From: Nymphaea colorata
Taxonomy: Eukaryota; Streptophyta; Magnoliopsida; Nymphaeales; Nymphaeaceae
Reading direction: 5' to 3'
DNA length: 64,000 nucleotides
Assembly: GCF_008831285.2 (NCBI RefSeq)
Contig: NC_045150.1
Location: forward strand, 2,492,001 to 2,556,000
Below the pieces are notes generated by a model. That model searched no databases. It had not been told where the DNA came from and saw only the letters and a program-made list of their open reading frames with translations. Within the stretch, counting starts at the first letter, position 1, and each line of letters opens with the position of its first letter. The position numbers and the translations under genes are program-made. Of this stretch, positions 23,531 through 34,734 are shown one piece after another.

Positions 23531-26500
23531 ATGGCCGGAATTGTCACGTTGAGTGCAGCCTTGCGGTCCAGAGCTGGCCGAAGCGCGGCCGGAATCCTCG
23601 CCAAACATGAGGCAGCCCCCGCACTGGCCACCGGCAGCGAGAACTTTCTCCGCCGCCGGAGCTTCTGCTCGAGCGCCTCCCGCTCCCCTGCTGGCAGGAC
23701 CACCAGAATCCAGGAGATAATCGAGAAGGAGGGCGTCGCGCTCCTGCCGGGCTGCTACGACGCGCTGTCGGCCGCCATTGTCCAGAAAGTCGGCTTTAGC
23801 GCCGGCTTCATCTCCGGATACTCCGTCTCCGCTGCGCGGCTTGGGAAGCCTGATATCGGCCTCATGACGTAAAATTCGACCCTATACCTAGTCACCGATA
23901 CTATTACCGTCTTTCCATTCGTCCATCTAGATTTGGAGAAAATTCTCTCTCGTTCCTTTTCATGTAAAGCTCGTTCCCGGAATAATGGCGAACTCAAAGC
24001 ACAATTTTTTGATTTCAGGCCGCCGGAGATGGCGGAAGCTGCCCGGACGATCTGCTCCACTGTCCGTGATATCCCGTTCATTGCAGACGCCGGTACATTT
24101 CTTCACCTTGAACTTCGGCCCCCCTTTCAGGTCAGGGGAGGTGGGGCACCTCGCTACTATAACCGGACACATTGATCGTGCAAGTCACGAAAGTAAAGGA
24201 AATTTAATAAATAAAAAGTAAAACAAAAGTTACCATCCTTTCAGACCTTTTTTTTTTTTGTTGAACCCGCTTATTTGAATCGGAACACGGCAGACCGGTT
24301 CCTTTTTTGGTAATGGATTTTAACGTGTCAATTTTAATTATTTTTAAAATGTTTGTAAGATTGTTTTGCCTTTAGTTAACTTCATTTCTTTTCTTTTGGA
24401 ATAGTGTTTTTTTAATTCTTTTGGGGATCCAAATCACCTTGGATTTGAAATTAGAATATCCCGTATCAAAGTCTCATCGCTTAACTTGTGAATATTTGAT
24501 GAGGCAAAACGATTTCTAAAAAAATAATTTCAAGAAGCAATCCTCCTTGTTGCTGTAAATTCCATAATTGGGCTTCATGGCTTTGCACTTCCCATCATGC
24601 GCCTGGTGTTTCTGAAAATAGCCGGATAAAAGCCTGAGATAATTTCTGTCTTCGTGAATGGCTTGAATCATGATCATACAAACACCCCTGAGAATATGAC
24701 TTATTAGTAATCTGCCTAAAGAGACAAAGCTTGGTTGGGCTAAGGGCTTCTAAAAAGGCAGGTTTATATTTCTATTCTTGTGGACACAAAATGAACTGCT
24801 TTATCATCACTAATCTCTTGCTCATTCGAAAAAATTGAAGCACATATTTAAAATTCAAGAAATTAAAAGTCCTTTCTAGTAATTGAGGGAAAAAAATGTC
24901 CAACAAATTAACCATTTCCACCTTGAACTCAATGATGACGGTTGCAAACTTTAGACCAACTTTATTTTTTTACTAGTTTTGCCAAAAAGTTGGCATACTT
25001 TTAGAGTTTGAGTTTACGTAATTTGAAAAACATTTGTGCGTCATTCCATTAAGCTCTTCTTTTAAGAGTCTTGAGTAAAAAATTTCATTAACAAATCAAG
25101 TTAGTTTTAATAACTCGAACCAGTTAAGCAAATGGCAGGAACGAGCATCTACATTGACTGTGAATTGAACAGAGATTAATTTTGGAAGCCCCCCTAATTA
25201 AGAAAGCTACCAATTAATTTGTTTCTCTTCTCTAATGTGTTTTAGAAACCGATTCTGGGGAACATTCCTGAGTTTTGAACAATATAGATTCACCACACTT
25301 GAAAAAATTTAAGATTGCTTCCTGGATAGAATGTGATTGCTGAATACGCAAAAAACTGCTCTCTTTGTCTCTCTCTCTCGATATATATCCACCCACCCAC
25401 TCACACTCACTCTCAAGAGAGTTTTTAAATGACCAATAAACTATTTTCTGTTGCATGCTACTGTTACCATCTTACCAAGACACCGGCGGCGGTAATTCCC
25501 TCAATGTACAAAGGACGGTCACAGATCTGATTGCAGCAGGTGCAGCGGGATGCTTCCTTGAGGTAAGCATCTCTGAAGAAAGAAATTCTGCATTTTGTTA
25601 TTGGTGTGATTCATATATGTTCCACCGTTTCTTCATTCTTCTCTTGGGCTTATAATGTCTTTCACTCACAGCAATTTCAATGCATGATTAAATTATGATC
25701 ACACCAGATGCTTAATCCAGAGCGCTCACAGTAAATCTTGATTCTGTTTCAGGATCAAGCATGGCCCAAGAAGTGCGGTATGAACCAAAAGTCCTTCTGA
25801 ATTTCATGCATCTCGTGCTTAATCTCTGTTCTCTTTAAGACCTTCATCTTACAGCAAATGATCATTTTCTTTCATGAGATTTCTACAGTATGCAAACATC
25901 TAATTTGCTTTTCTTATTGCCTTATTGATCCCTGCAAATGTGATCTGGAAGGCCATATGCGCGGCAAGCAGGTCAGTTTTGCAATCTTAACAGTACACAC
26001 AAACCCCTTTTCATAGGTTTATGCATTAGTTCCGCGACGGGATATGATTAGTGTCCCTGAAGGTCTTCGCACAAGAAGCAATTGCAGAGTAGTATTTGTA
26101 ACTTGCTTCTTTGCACTCATTTTGACAGAATATGTCCTTTTGTTCGATTAAGTTGTTCTGTTTCTATTACGGGGTCGAATCATACGATGTGGGCCTATTC
26201 GGAGGCTGTATTGCCTCCTTAAGACTAGTCTGGAGTATGCTTTCATGACTAGAGGACTGGTCACTTGATCATTATCCCATTACAGTAAAAAGGAGGTTCT
26301 TAACTTTTCCTAATTTTTTGCTTTCTTTACATCTTACGTTTGGCTTTCCACACCTTTTTGAAGGTTATACCTTCAGAGGAGCATGCTGCAAAGATTGCTG
26401 CAGCAAGAGATGCCATAGGGGATTCTGATTTCTTCCTTATCGCACGGACTGATGCCAGGGCAATATCAGAGAAATATGGGCTAGCAGAGGCCATATCAAG

Positions 26501-27726
26501 GGCCAACCTGTACATGGAGGTACGTCATGATGAGTTGAACAAATTTCTGAACTTTCCAACCGACTTATATATATCCATGTGCATACATGAAGAGAAACAA
26601 GATTCTTGTGTGAGTACCTAAGTTTCTGGTCATGGAGATCAATAATATATATATATATATATATATAGTATTGATCTGATCTGAAACCTGTTTACTTTCA
26701 TTTGTAAAGAAATTCAGATCGATCGCTAATCAGTTTCAGATTCAGTATGCAATTACATAAACCAGATTTGATTTCTGGGAATCTGTTAAAGATCTGACCT
26801 GATTATATGAAAATGATGGAACTTACGCTAGTCATATCTGTATTTGACTCTAAGAAATGAGTTTCGGGATCTGAATTTGATTACAGAGAATCTGATTGAG
26901 TCAATTCAGTAAAGACTGGATTCGACTGAAATCCAAACCACTTATATCCTGTACCTATTTGATCAACTAGTTTTGTCATAACTAACCCAAATGTGAGCCA
27001 TAGTTAGAGACTTAAGAGTAGATGGTGTACTTGGGTATGCAGGTTTAGCACATAGTGGAGCCACTAATTTTCTTAAGACAATGGCACAACACCTACCAGA
27101 TCTTGGGAACTAATCACTTAAAATTTCTTTTCTCTTTCTGAAATAAATTGAAAACTGTTCAAAGCAAGAAGCTAGCCAGTAACAACAAAATTTTCTGTTA
27201 GTAATGTTCTTTAACAGATGACATCTTTGCACCTAGCAGTCTTAATAGTCTTTCCTACTCAAGGTTATAATTTGGAAGTCTATCCTGCTACCAAACTAAT
27301 GCATTGACACAAACTTTGATTTGACATAAATAGGCCGGAGCTGATGCCTGCTTTGTTGATGCACCAAGAAGCGATGATGAACTCAGAGAAATTGCACGAC
27401 AGACAAACGGTTACAGGGTTGTTAACATGATAGAAGGAGGTGTTACTCCATTGCATACCGCAGATGAACTAAAGGAGATGGGGTTCCATCTTATCTTGCA
27501 CTCTACCACCACCCTTTATACAACAACCAGAGCCTTAATGGACCTGTTGCAAAAGATGAAGGAGACAGGATCCAGCAGGGGCCATCTTGACAAGCTGGCT
27601 AGCTTTGCAGAATTCAATCAGTTGATCAACTTAGAGTCTTACTTTGAAAGAGAAGCTCACTATGCTGAATACAAAGGCACACTTGATGGTCGGAATCAAC
27701 GGAAGATCAGCAATGAATCCCTGTGA
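23531..27726 (+). CDS. PEP mutase/isocitrate lyase superfamily protein (copy 2, complete)
   Basis: Seven exons join in frame: 23531-23868, 24019-24092, 25480-25562, 25753-25777, 25952-25971, 26364-26519 and 27334-27726 (TGA stop). They encode 362 residues, close to the usual length of plant chloroplastic CPEP-phosphonomutase-like proteins and much shorter than glyoxysomal isocitrate lyase. Residues 1 to about 55 are rich in Arg, Ser and Ala (RRRSFCSSASRS) and look like an organellar transit peptide; plastid or mitochondrion cannot be decided. The TIM-barrel core follows: GYSVSAARLG near 98-108, metal-binding DTGGGN at 138-143, signature KKCGHMR at 171-177, RTDAR at 208-212 and EGGVTPL late in the barrel. 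Known relatives act as 2,3-dimethylmalate lyase, oxaloacetate hydrolase (petal death protein) or PEP-type mutases; the substrate here is unknown. The ATG context is good and a TATA box lies 62 bases upstream. The gene is a tandem paralogue of 170-1968. Confidence 0.92.
26640..26950. repeat. Repeat-like insertion in the last intron of copy 2
   Basis: An AT microsatellite (about 26644-26668) is followed by some 280 bases made of diverged GATCTGA/TTCAGATT phrases in both orientations, in the style of the GATGTCAATGG MITE family. It may be a decayed copy. The splice sites on both sides are intact. Confidence 0.35.
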
Positions 27727-27889
27727 TAACTTGAGGATTTAATGTGTGCAGCCTGGTGGTTGAGATCTTGATGCAGTCCTGATCTTGCTTTAGCTGTATG
27801 TGAGCAACACAGAGCAGATGATTATACGAGCAGAGAGCTTGTTCTTTTCCCATGTTAGTTTCTGTCTGTGAAATGTTGGGATTTACAGT

Positions 27890-27895
27890 AATAAA
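27890..27895 (+). terminator. Probable poly(A) signal of the second lyase/mutase gene
   Basis: AATAAA lies 164 bases after the stop codon, a usual distance for a plant 3' UTR. Just beyond, a segment of about 44 bp (unit beginning ATTGGTTTCTAATTC) is duplicated at 27956-28043. Confidence 0.6.
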
Positions 27896-27955
27896 ATGAT
27901 TTATGTCATAGTTCAGGTGGGTGCATGGGAGTACTTAGTGTCTCTTTGTAGGGTA

Positions 27956-28043
27956 ATTGGTTTCTAATTCTTATATAAGAGCAGTTGTGACTATTGCTTA
28001 TTGGTTTCTAATTCTTATATAAGAGCATAACGTTGTGATTATT
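27956..28043. repeat. Tandem duplication of about 44 bp
   Basis: The two units start at 27956 and 28000, both with ATTGGTTTCTAATTCTTATA, and differ by small changes at their ends. They lie just downstream of the second lyase/mutase gene. Confidence 0.8.
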
Positions 28044-28816
28044 GCATAGAAGAGTTTTCTGTGTGACGAGATCGTGGACCTGTTTACTATGCAATAACAA
28101 CCACAGCATTTTTAGATGCAAATGCATGATATGTTGCAGAACATGATATATACATAAATACATATATGTACATAGTATCTCGAGCACAAACTTGAGTAAT
28201 TTTAAATCATCATAACCAAAAAACATATCCATCAGATTAAACATTAAAAACTTGACCAATGATATATTCTTAAAAGAAAAAGAACATAAATCTACAGAAA
28301 AACAAGGATTGAAAACCGTAAACAAAAATAGTAAAGTTACTGAGAAACTTTTGACTGCATCCTGCTTTAGTTTGACCATATCTATGTAGAATATTAGTGT
28401 GCAGAGGAACTGTCTAATGCAATTAAAGATGATGAAGAAAAAAGTTAAGTTCTGTCTATAATATGGACAAAACAGGAACAATATTGCAGCAGATAATGCC
28501 AGATTACTTGTATCAAACATTAGTCCATGGCCCTACTCTTCTATTCTGCCCTCGTGGCACCAAGCAGGTGAAGGTGCGTTCTCCCTTCCTCCTCACCAAT
28601 ATGAAATTTTCAGTCTTAACTTCCAACCATTGTTCAATAGTTGAGCTCCAAGGGTCCCTTATCACTTGTCTCTTGGAGGTCATGTTGGGGTTGTGGCCCA
28701 TCCAAAGGGAAAGCTCAACCAATTAATGCTTTAACAAGATAGGCATGACTCTCACCTTTATTGATGAAAACAACTATGTGGAGAGAATCATGAGAGAATG
28801 AATTAGCCATCTCAAA
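28044..28816. other. Spacer, no supported gene
   Basis: A long open - strand frame (28008-28520) consists of low-complexity, hydrophobic, AT-driven sequence and has no family resemblance. The GC-richer patch 28525-28720 has short opposing frames but nothing recognised. It may be a remnant of an unidentified transposon. Confidence 0.45.
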
Positions 28817-28975
28817 GGACCCGGTTTGGCAATGAGAACAATTTGTTACAGATACTTAGAATACTATTACAAGTGTTTCAAAGATTTGCCCCAATCTTTG
28901 GAAATCTTCTTCAAACTTTGAGGCAAATTCACGAAACAATAACAAACTGTTGCTATTGACATTGCCAAATGCCCC
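28817..28975. mobile_element. MITE-like element, about 159 bp
   Basis: The left end GGACCCGGTTTGGCAATG pairs with the right end, which in reverse complement reads GGGGCATTTGGCAATG. An inner AACAATTTGTTA phrase also has its counterpart AACAGTTTGTTA. No coding capacity is present. The target duplication is not clear. Confidence 0.62.
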
Positions 28976-29387
28976 GAAAGCATCCTTCTGCACCAGCCAG
29001 CATGACAATCAAAAGCTTTGCTTAGTTCTTTGAAACTAGGTACAAAAGCCATGGACACACACTCACCTGTGTATCTTCATAACGTGTAGAACATGGTCAC
29101 TAATAACTCAATACTAAAGGCAATGATAAGATGGATCTTATCTTTAATCCATTCTCAGTAGATGAGAAATTGCATACACTAAGTTCTTTTGGACCAAATA
29201 CTCGGTGTAAAAGTTTTCAACTTCATGTTACTTCAATCCATTGTTATATTTTCGAAAAAGATCTGACAAAAACATTAAAAAACAATGAAACAAAAAAAAA
29301 CATCTTTTTCCCTTTTTTTGAAAAATACTCCAAAATGAAATTTTTGCGATCCTTTTTGCATTTTTATTGCATTTTTTCTCATTATCT

Positions 29388-29750
29388 TTATGTTATTTTT
29401 GCTTTAAAATTTAAAAATTAAGTTAAACTATTTATCTTCATTTCTACCATTACAAAAATATTAATTTATCATTTTACCAAGTTATTGTCTATGTTTTCTG
29501 TTAGTTTTGTTTTTGTTTTACTTTTCCTTAATTTTTAAGCTATTTTTGTTTTCCAAATTTTCTAATTGTTTTTTATGTTATTTTTGGTTTAAAATTTAAA
29601 ATTATCTTCATTTATACCATTTTTAAAATAATATTTTTATCATTTTATCTAGTTCTTTTTAATGTTTTCTGTTAGTTTTTCATCGTTTTACTTTTCCATA
29701 ATTTTTATGATATTTTTCTTTTCTAAAAAGTTGCCAAATGTTTTTCTAGA
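29388..29750. repeat. Diverged tandem duplication, period about 185 bp
   Basis: The phrase TTATGTTATTTTTGCTTTAA at 29388 recurs as TTATGTTATTTTTGGTTTAA at 29573. Matching blocks follow in the same order (ATCTTCATTT, ATCATTTTA, TTTTCTGTTAG, TTTTACTTTTCC). The region is very AT-rich and non-coding. Confidence 0.72.
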
Positions 29751-30738
29751 TTTTCAGCTTCGACGGAAAATACCCAAGAAAAACCCGCCATTAAAACACA
29801 CATTAACAGAATTTGCGACAATTGTTTCAATCTAGTTGGACCATCTAAATAAAAGAAAAAGGGGAAGCAGGTTCCAATGTGGTTCAGTTAGATGAGAAGC
29901 TACACCCTTGAAATGGCGATCTCAAGTCTTATCTGTTGAGGAAATTTTTGGGTGGCACCGTATATTCTTTTATACAAGAATTTTTACTACTATCGGTAGA
30001 AAGCACTTCACAAAATTGCTCAACAGATTGGGCCAGCAGATGACGTGTCTTATCACATAAACATATCATAAATTTATTTTTGAATTCAATATAGTAAAAA
30101 AAAGGAGACAATAAAGAAATAAAATATTAGGAAAAATCAAGAAAATATGCTTCCTACAAAAAACATGTTTATAAATAGAGGCTTATATAGCTATTGAACA
30201 TCCGTTAATCTAAGATCTTAACGTAACATAACATAACCTAATTCATAAACTACCACACATCAAAAAATATATTTACAGTGTTATACATCACAAAATGAAA
30301 AATCTCAATTTCAATGCAAATAAAAAATGAGAATATCATCGTTCATCATCTTCATCTGCCTTCTCATCCTCATATTCATATTCATTTTCATTGTTTTTTC
30401 AAATTGAATATCCTTTATGACATATCTAGACTCTGTTTCATAAGCATTTTCTGCTCATTCAATATTCAACCAATAAAGATCCTCATCATCAAATATCCAG
30501 TTGGTTTTTCCTCAATCCATGAATCCAGCACATCAAGTTGTCCAAGCTGGTAAGATGAAACTGAGATGTATGCTTTCTTCCTCGTGTTTTTTGTAATTGC
30601 ATGATCTAAATAAGAGAAAATATGCTAATATATATTATAAAGCAAGTGTACATTATAATACTTATGAAACTAGGAGAGGTTAAGTCATTAGTTTATTACC
30701 TTTGTCTCAATCTCATATTTACCAAATATAAACTAGGT
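29751..30738. other. Spacer, no gene seen
   Basis: AT-rich sequence without a supported gene or element, up to the CATTT target site of the copia element at 30739. Confidence 0.55.
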
Positions 30739-30743
30739 CATTT

Positions 30744-31114
30744 TGTTTTAAAATGAATCTCTTAAGAAAAGAGGAGAAAACTCAGATTTAACAAGGTTTG
30801 GCAATATGCCTACGTCCTCGGTGGAAGCCTGCTCTCACACAGGTTTCATTAAGATCTTGCTCTTTTTCTTCCCTTTACAATGTAGACGAGTGGTAATATT
30901 TATAAATTCGTCATGACTGTTCCAAGGATTTCGGTTGCAACCTTTACAACTTTCTTGTTCGTCTTCATCGTGATGATCTTCATAAGATTCTATTGCCTTA
31001 TTTCTTCCACCCGTTGAGGATTTTACAGCTTGCCAATCTTCCTTGTTGTTAATAGTTTCCTGCCTTACAAGTGTTTGATTCTTTCCTCCAAGTGTCGGGT
31101 TCTTTCCTCCAACA
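30744..31114 (-). repeat. Copia 3' LTR
   Basis: It matches the right-hand LTR throughout with scattered substitutions. Its left boundary is fixed by the CATTT duplication just outside. Its right boundary (CCTCCAACA on the + strand) abuts the polypurine tract. Confidence 0.88.
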
Positions 31115-31125
31115 TCCCCCCTCAA
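31115..31125 (-). other. Copia polypurine tract
   Basis: On the - strand the bases just before the 3' LTR read TTGAGGGGGGA, a typical copia plus-strand primer. It directly follows the end of pol, whose last recognisable residues are NPMNLRGDV. Confidence 0.8.
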
Positions 31126-31598
31126 GTTCATGGGGTTGATAGTCACATGCAACTTGCTCTTAAGATATGCAAGACGATGTTTGGGTAAAGGTTTTGTGAA
31201 TAGATCCACAACCTGGTCTTTGGATGATATATACTAAATTTTGAGTTGCTTCACAGCAAGTTCTTCTCGTACAAAAAGCAGATTTAGTTCCACATGTTTG
31301 GTTCTTGTGTGAAACACTGGATGAGAAGCTAAGTATGTTGCACCTACATTATCGCACCATATTGTTGGAATATGTGTGGAGTGTATACGGAGTTCTTGCA
31401 GTAAATATTTTATCCTTAGAAGCTCAGTTGTTGCATTTGTTAGGGTTCAGTACTCTAGTACTGGACCTGGATAATACATTTTGTTTTCTAGAGCTCCATA
31501 AGACCAATGTTTGTCCAAGGAAAACGACATATCATCCGGTGGACCTTCGATCAATAGGGCAGCCGGCCCAATCTGCATCAGTAAAAATAGATAGAAAT
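31115..31598 (-). pseudogene. Copia RNase H (C-terminal part of pol)
   Basis: On the - strand the translation carries the copia RNase H landmarks in order: DADWAGCP..RRST near the insertion point, then STEAEYRAL, then IWCDN, then HVELNL, then VDLFTKPLPK and the terminal LRG just before the polypurine tract. At least one in-frame stop is present. The gypsy insertion separates this segment from reverse transcriptase, which resumes at 42619. Confidence 0.82.
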
Positions 31599-31603
31599 AA
31601 TTG

Positions 31604-34600
31604 TGTCACACCCCAACCGTTTGCCCCTCAAACAAATTTTTTTTCTAAAAATAAAGCATTAAGGTACGACTACACAACAATTCAAAACGGAGAGAGCTAT
31701 GCCATTAGAAACAAGGGGGCAACCTTTCATTTATATAACAATTTCAGTTGATACAGAATCACATCAATGTATATGACAAAATGCCCCAAACCATTTAATT
31801 AATGCCTAACAACAACAAGACATCAATATAACAAAAAACACGATGCGCCAACACTACAAACGACCCAAAACCTCCCCAGTAGGTTGAAAGTGAAGCCATC
31901 TGATCAACCTGCTGCCCCAGGTCCGCCAAAACCTGAAAAAAAAGAAACAACTGAAGGCTTAGCCTTCGTAGTATGGCAACAAGCCAGAAAAATTCCAAAC
32001 CCTTTTAGGCATGGCTCAAATATAAGATAATACAATCATAAAAACAAATCATCATCATGTTGTGTTAGGGCATAGTCACATCATTTGCCAAGAAGACCCC
32101 TCACATAGACCACAACATATAAAGGCTACTCAATGTCCAAGATAACACAATTTCAAATCACATGCACATCAATCACATACACTTTATTCACATACTTTCA
32201 TTTTCATTAGCTTTAGTGAATTGACAGTTCCTGTGGGTGCAAACACGGGCACGTGCACACCATGGGCGGCCCATAGCAGAGAGACAACCCCCGTGGTGAC
32301 CCATAACAGTATGAATCCATTCATCCGCTGCAGCGGTAGAGCACTCATTCATGGGTGTGTGAATTCTATGGAGAGATACTCAGCCTTCCCTATGACACCC
32401 AAGTTGGGAAGGCAGGAGCTCAACGCTCCAAGCACATCACACAACAGTACCCTGGGGCCTTGCACCGCCTACACTCTGAACAGGCGAGACCAGTGGCAAA
32501 GGCGGAACAACTCCTAAGCACATAGCGACATCCCACCGGCTTTCATCTCTTATACTTTCATTATTATCATTATAATTGTACATTCACAAAATGACTGGCT
32601 AGCTCATGAGGTTGGTACACTGCACGAGTGCACTCACACCTTCAATTGCCGCCACACGAGGACCATACATATCATTACATTCTTAGCTAGCTGTCATACT
32701 GTACGAGTACAACTACCCTCCAATTAATTCATTTGCATCATTGCCTGTGGCAATGTAGATGCAACAATTCACAACATTCACATTCATAAGCACTCACATC
32801 TTATCAACCACATCTTTCAAAACTTAGCCAAATCCCAGAGAGTAGTCTCGATCCGTGATTGACTCGTAGCTGTCCTAAGCAGTTATCATTATTGGATACT
32901 TTCTAATGCACAATTGATGTCGAAGAGACACTCGACTCCATATCCCGCCTCATCTGTCCTAAGCAGTTATCAATTCTAATATACACATGCAAATGCTTAA
33001 CAATTTTCAAAACAAGCTTCTAATAGTTTTTCAAAACAAATCTTATCATGAATCAAATCATTTGCATACATATATACATTCACTCACAAAGCAATCATTC
33101 AATCACGTCACAATCCTAGGATCCCACGTTCCTATGAACATACATTCACACGTTGGCCCTAGGCAAGGATTTGCCTGGGATGCCGCCATACCTACCGCAT
33201 GTCCACAAAACACTCCAAAACGCCTCAAGCTTCATGTCTAGTTGCTCAAGGTCTACTGGACATGCCCGGTGTATCTGCAAATATACACGAGTGGTAAATT
33301 CTTTACTAGTTTAGTTTCGCAAAGCATACAAATATAAAACAACATCATTGAGACACATGTCATCACCTCAAAAGGGTGTCGATGGGTAGTGTTGAACCAC
33401 AAGGCCCTTCAGTAAGCCACTTCCCAACTTCTTGATGTTGTCACCAAACGTGACAACTCAATGCTTCGATCAATCCATCACTAACACATTTTGCATTAAC
33501 TTTCTTTAGTCGAGGCATCAACCTACTAGTTATATCCAACTTACGTATTCTTTCCCCAAATAACGTCAAGATACACCCATTCACAAAAGCATACACCATG
33601 TGCTCACTAAGACAATTCTAAATATTCTCACTCACATCAAAATATCTACCATGTTTCCAAATAGCTTCAAAAATTAACATCTCAAGCTTAAAAGATCGTT
33701 GTAGGCATGAATCATCGCTTATCCAACATAATCCTAAATTTTTCCCAAAAAGTAACATCGCTAATATGCATCCCAAAACATCAATTCTAAATTCTATCAT
33801 GCTCAAACAATAATTATACATGCTCTAATAGATAATATTCAATAATCTAGGCTCGATTAGTCTCGCTCACCCCAATCATAGTGTCCAAACTATTGAAATG
33901 ATCTTGGCAGCCACCCCAAGCGATCAAACGATCCCCAATGGCAAAAATTGTATAATACTGCCACCACCAACACCGATTAGTCGCTGCTATGAGGGGAAGA
34001 ACATGTCCCCCAAGCTGAAATCCGATCAAACAGTGATAAAATCAGTGAGGAAGAGTGCTCGGTTGGGGAAAAGAGGAAAAAAAACAAATAGAAAATGGAG
34101 AGAGAGCTCGAGTGGAGAGCGTGTTGGCAGGGGGAGGCACTGACAGAGGGAGGCGGACAGAAGAGAGAGAGCGAGAGGGACGAGAGTGTGCAGAGAGGGA
34201 GAGGCAAATAGTGAGGGCGGGAGAACATAGAGAATGGTTGAGGGAGAGCGAGCGTGAGTGAGGGAGTGAGAGCTCGAGTAGAGGAGGAGAGGGAGAGAAA
34301 CAAAAAAAAAAAAAAAACGAAAGGGGAGAGGCTGCGTAGGAGGGAGGAGGAGAAGAAGGAAGAGGAAAGAAGAAGAAAGAGGTTGGGAGGGCTTACCGAA
34401 GCACCGCCGCCGGCGCCACCGCCGCCGGCGCCACCGCCGCCGGCGCCACCGCCGCCGGCGCCACCGCCGCCCTTCCTCCGCTGGCCCAAAGGTCTCTGCA
34501 GCCACACCCTTTGCTGTCGGCTGTTCCTCCAGCCTCTTGTTTCTTCGTGCGATGTCACAGAGGAAGGAACAAAGAGGGAGATGAGGGAGAAGAACTCCCT

Positions 34601-34681
34601 CGCGTCTGGTTTCTTCACACAAGTGGGTTTGGGTCCAGGTCTGGACCCAATCTGGCCCACCTACAATTGTCAAACGTTACA
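31604..34681 (-). repeat. Gypsy 3' LTR (3078 bp)
   Basis: It aligns end to end with 39562-42618. It differs by many single-base changes and by a GC-rich tandem expansion at about 34402-34470 that the other LTR lacks. Long purine-rich tracts (34100-34390) create several spurious open frames on both strands. Confidence 0.9.
34402..34470. repeat. GC-rich 15-bp tandem repeat in the gypsy 3' LTR
   Basis: About four units of CCGCCGCCGGCGCCA-type sequence lie in an otherwise AT/GA-rich LTR. The corresponding place in the other LTR (about 42390-42410) has a single diverged unit. The expansion therefore arose after insertion, or during its last replication. Confidence 0.85.
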
Positions 34682-34694
34682 TCCTACCCTCCTT
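34682..34694 (-). other. Gypsy polypurine tract
   Basis: The - strand reads AAGGAGGGTAGGA immediately before the 3' LTR, the plus-strand priming site. Confidence 0.82.
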
Positions 34695-34734
34695 AAATAA
34701 AATTTTGTCCTCGAAATTTAGATCATACATCAAT

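Noticed and set aside
23755-24221. Several overlapping frames around exon 1-2 of the second lyase/mutase gene
   Set aside because: They are shadows of the coding exons or run into introns. Only the spliced frame gives the conserved barrel.
28008-28520. 170-codon - strand frame
   Set aside because: Low-complexity hydrophobic composition produced by AT-rich DNA, no family resemblance, and it overlaps a local duplication.
32221-32517. Open frames repeated at 32221-32517 and 40254-40460 as a possible small gene
   Set aside because: They are the same segment of the two gypsy LTRs, differing by frame-changing mutations, so no selection for coding is visible.
33977-34700. Long overlapping open frames on both strands (up to 227 codons), rich in Ser/Leu, Arg or Pro
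   Set aside because: They lie in purine-rich and GC-repeat sequence of the gypsy LTR. The copy in the other LTR (41948-42640) has different frame lengths, and no domain is recognisable.
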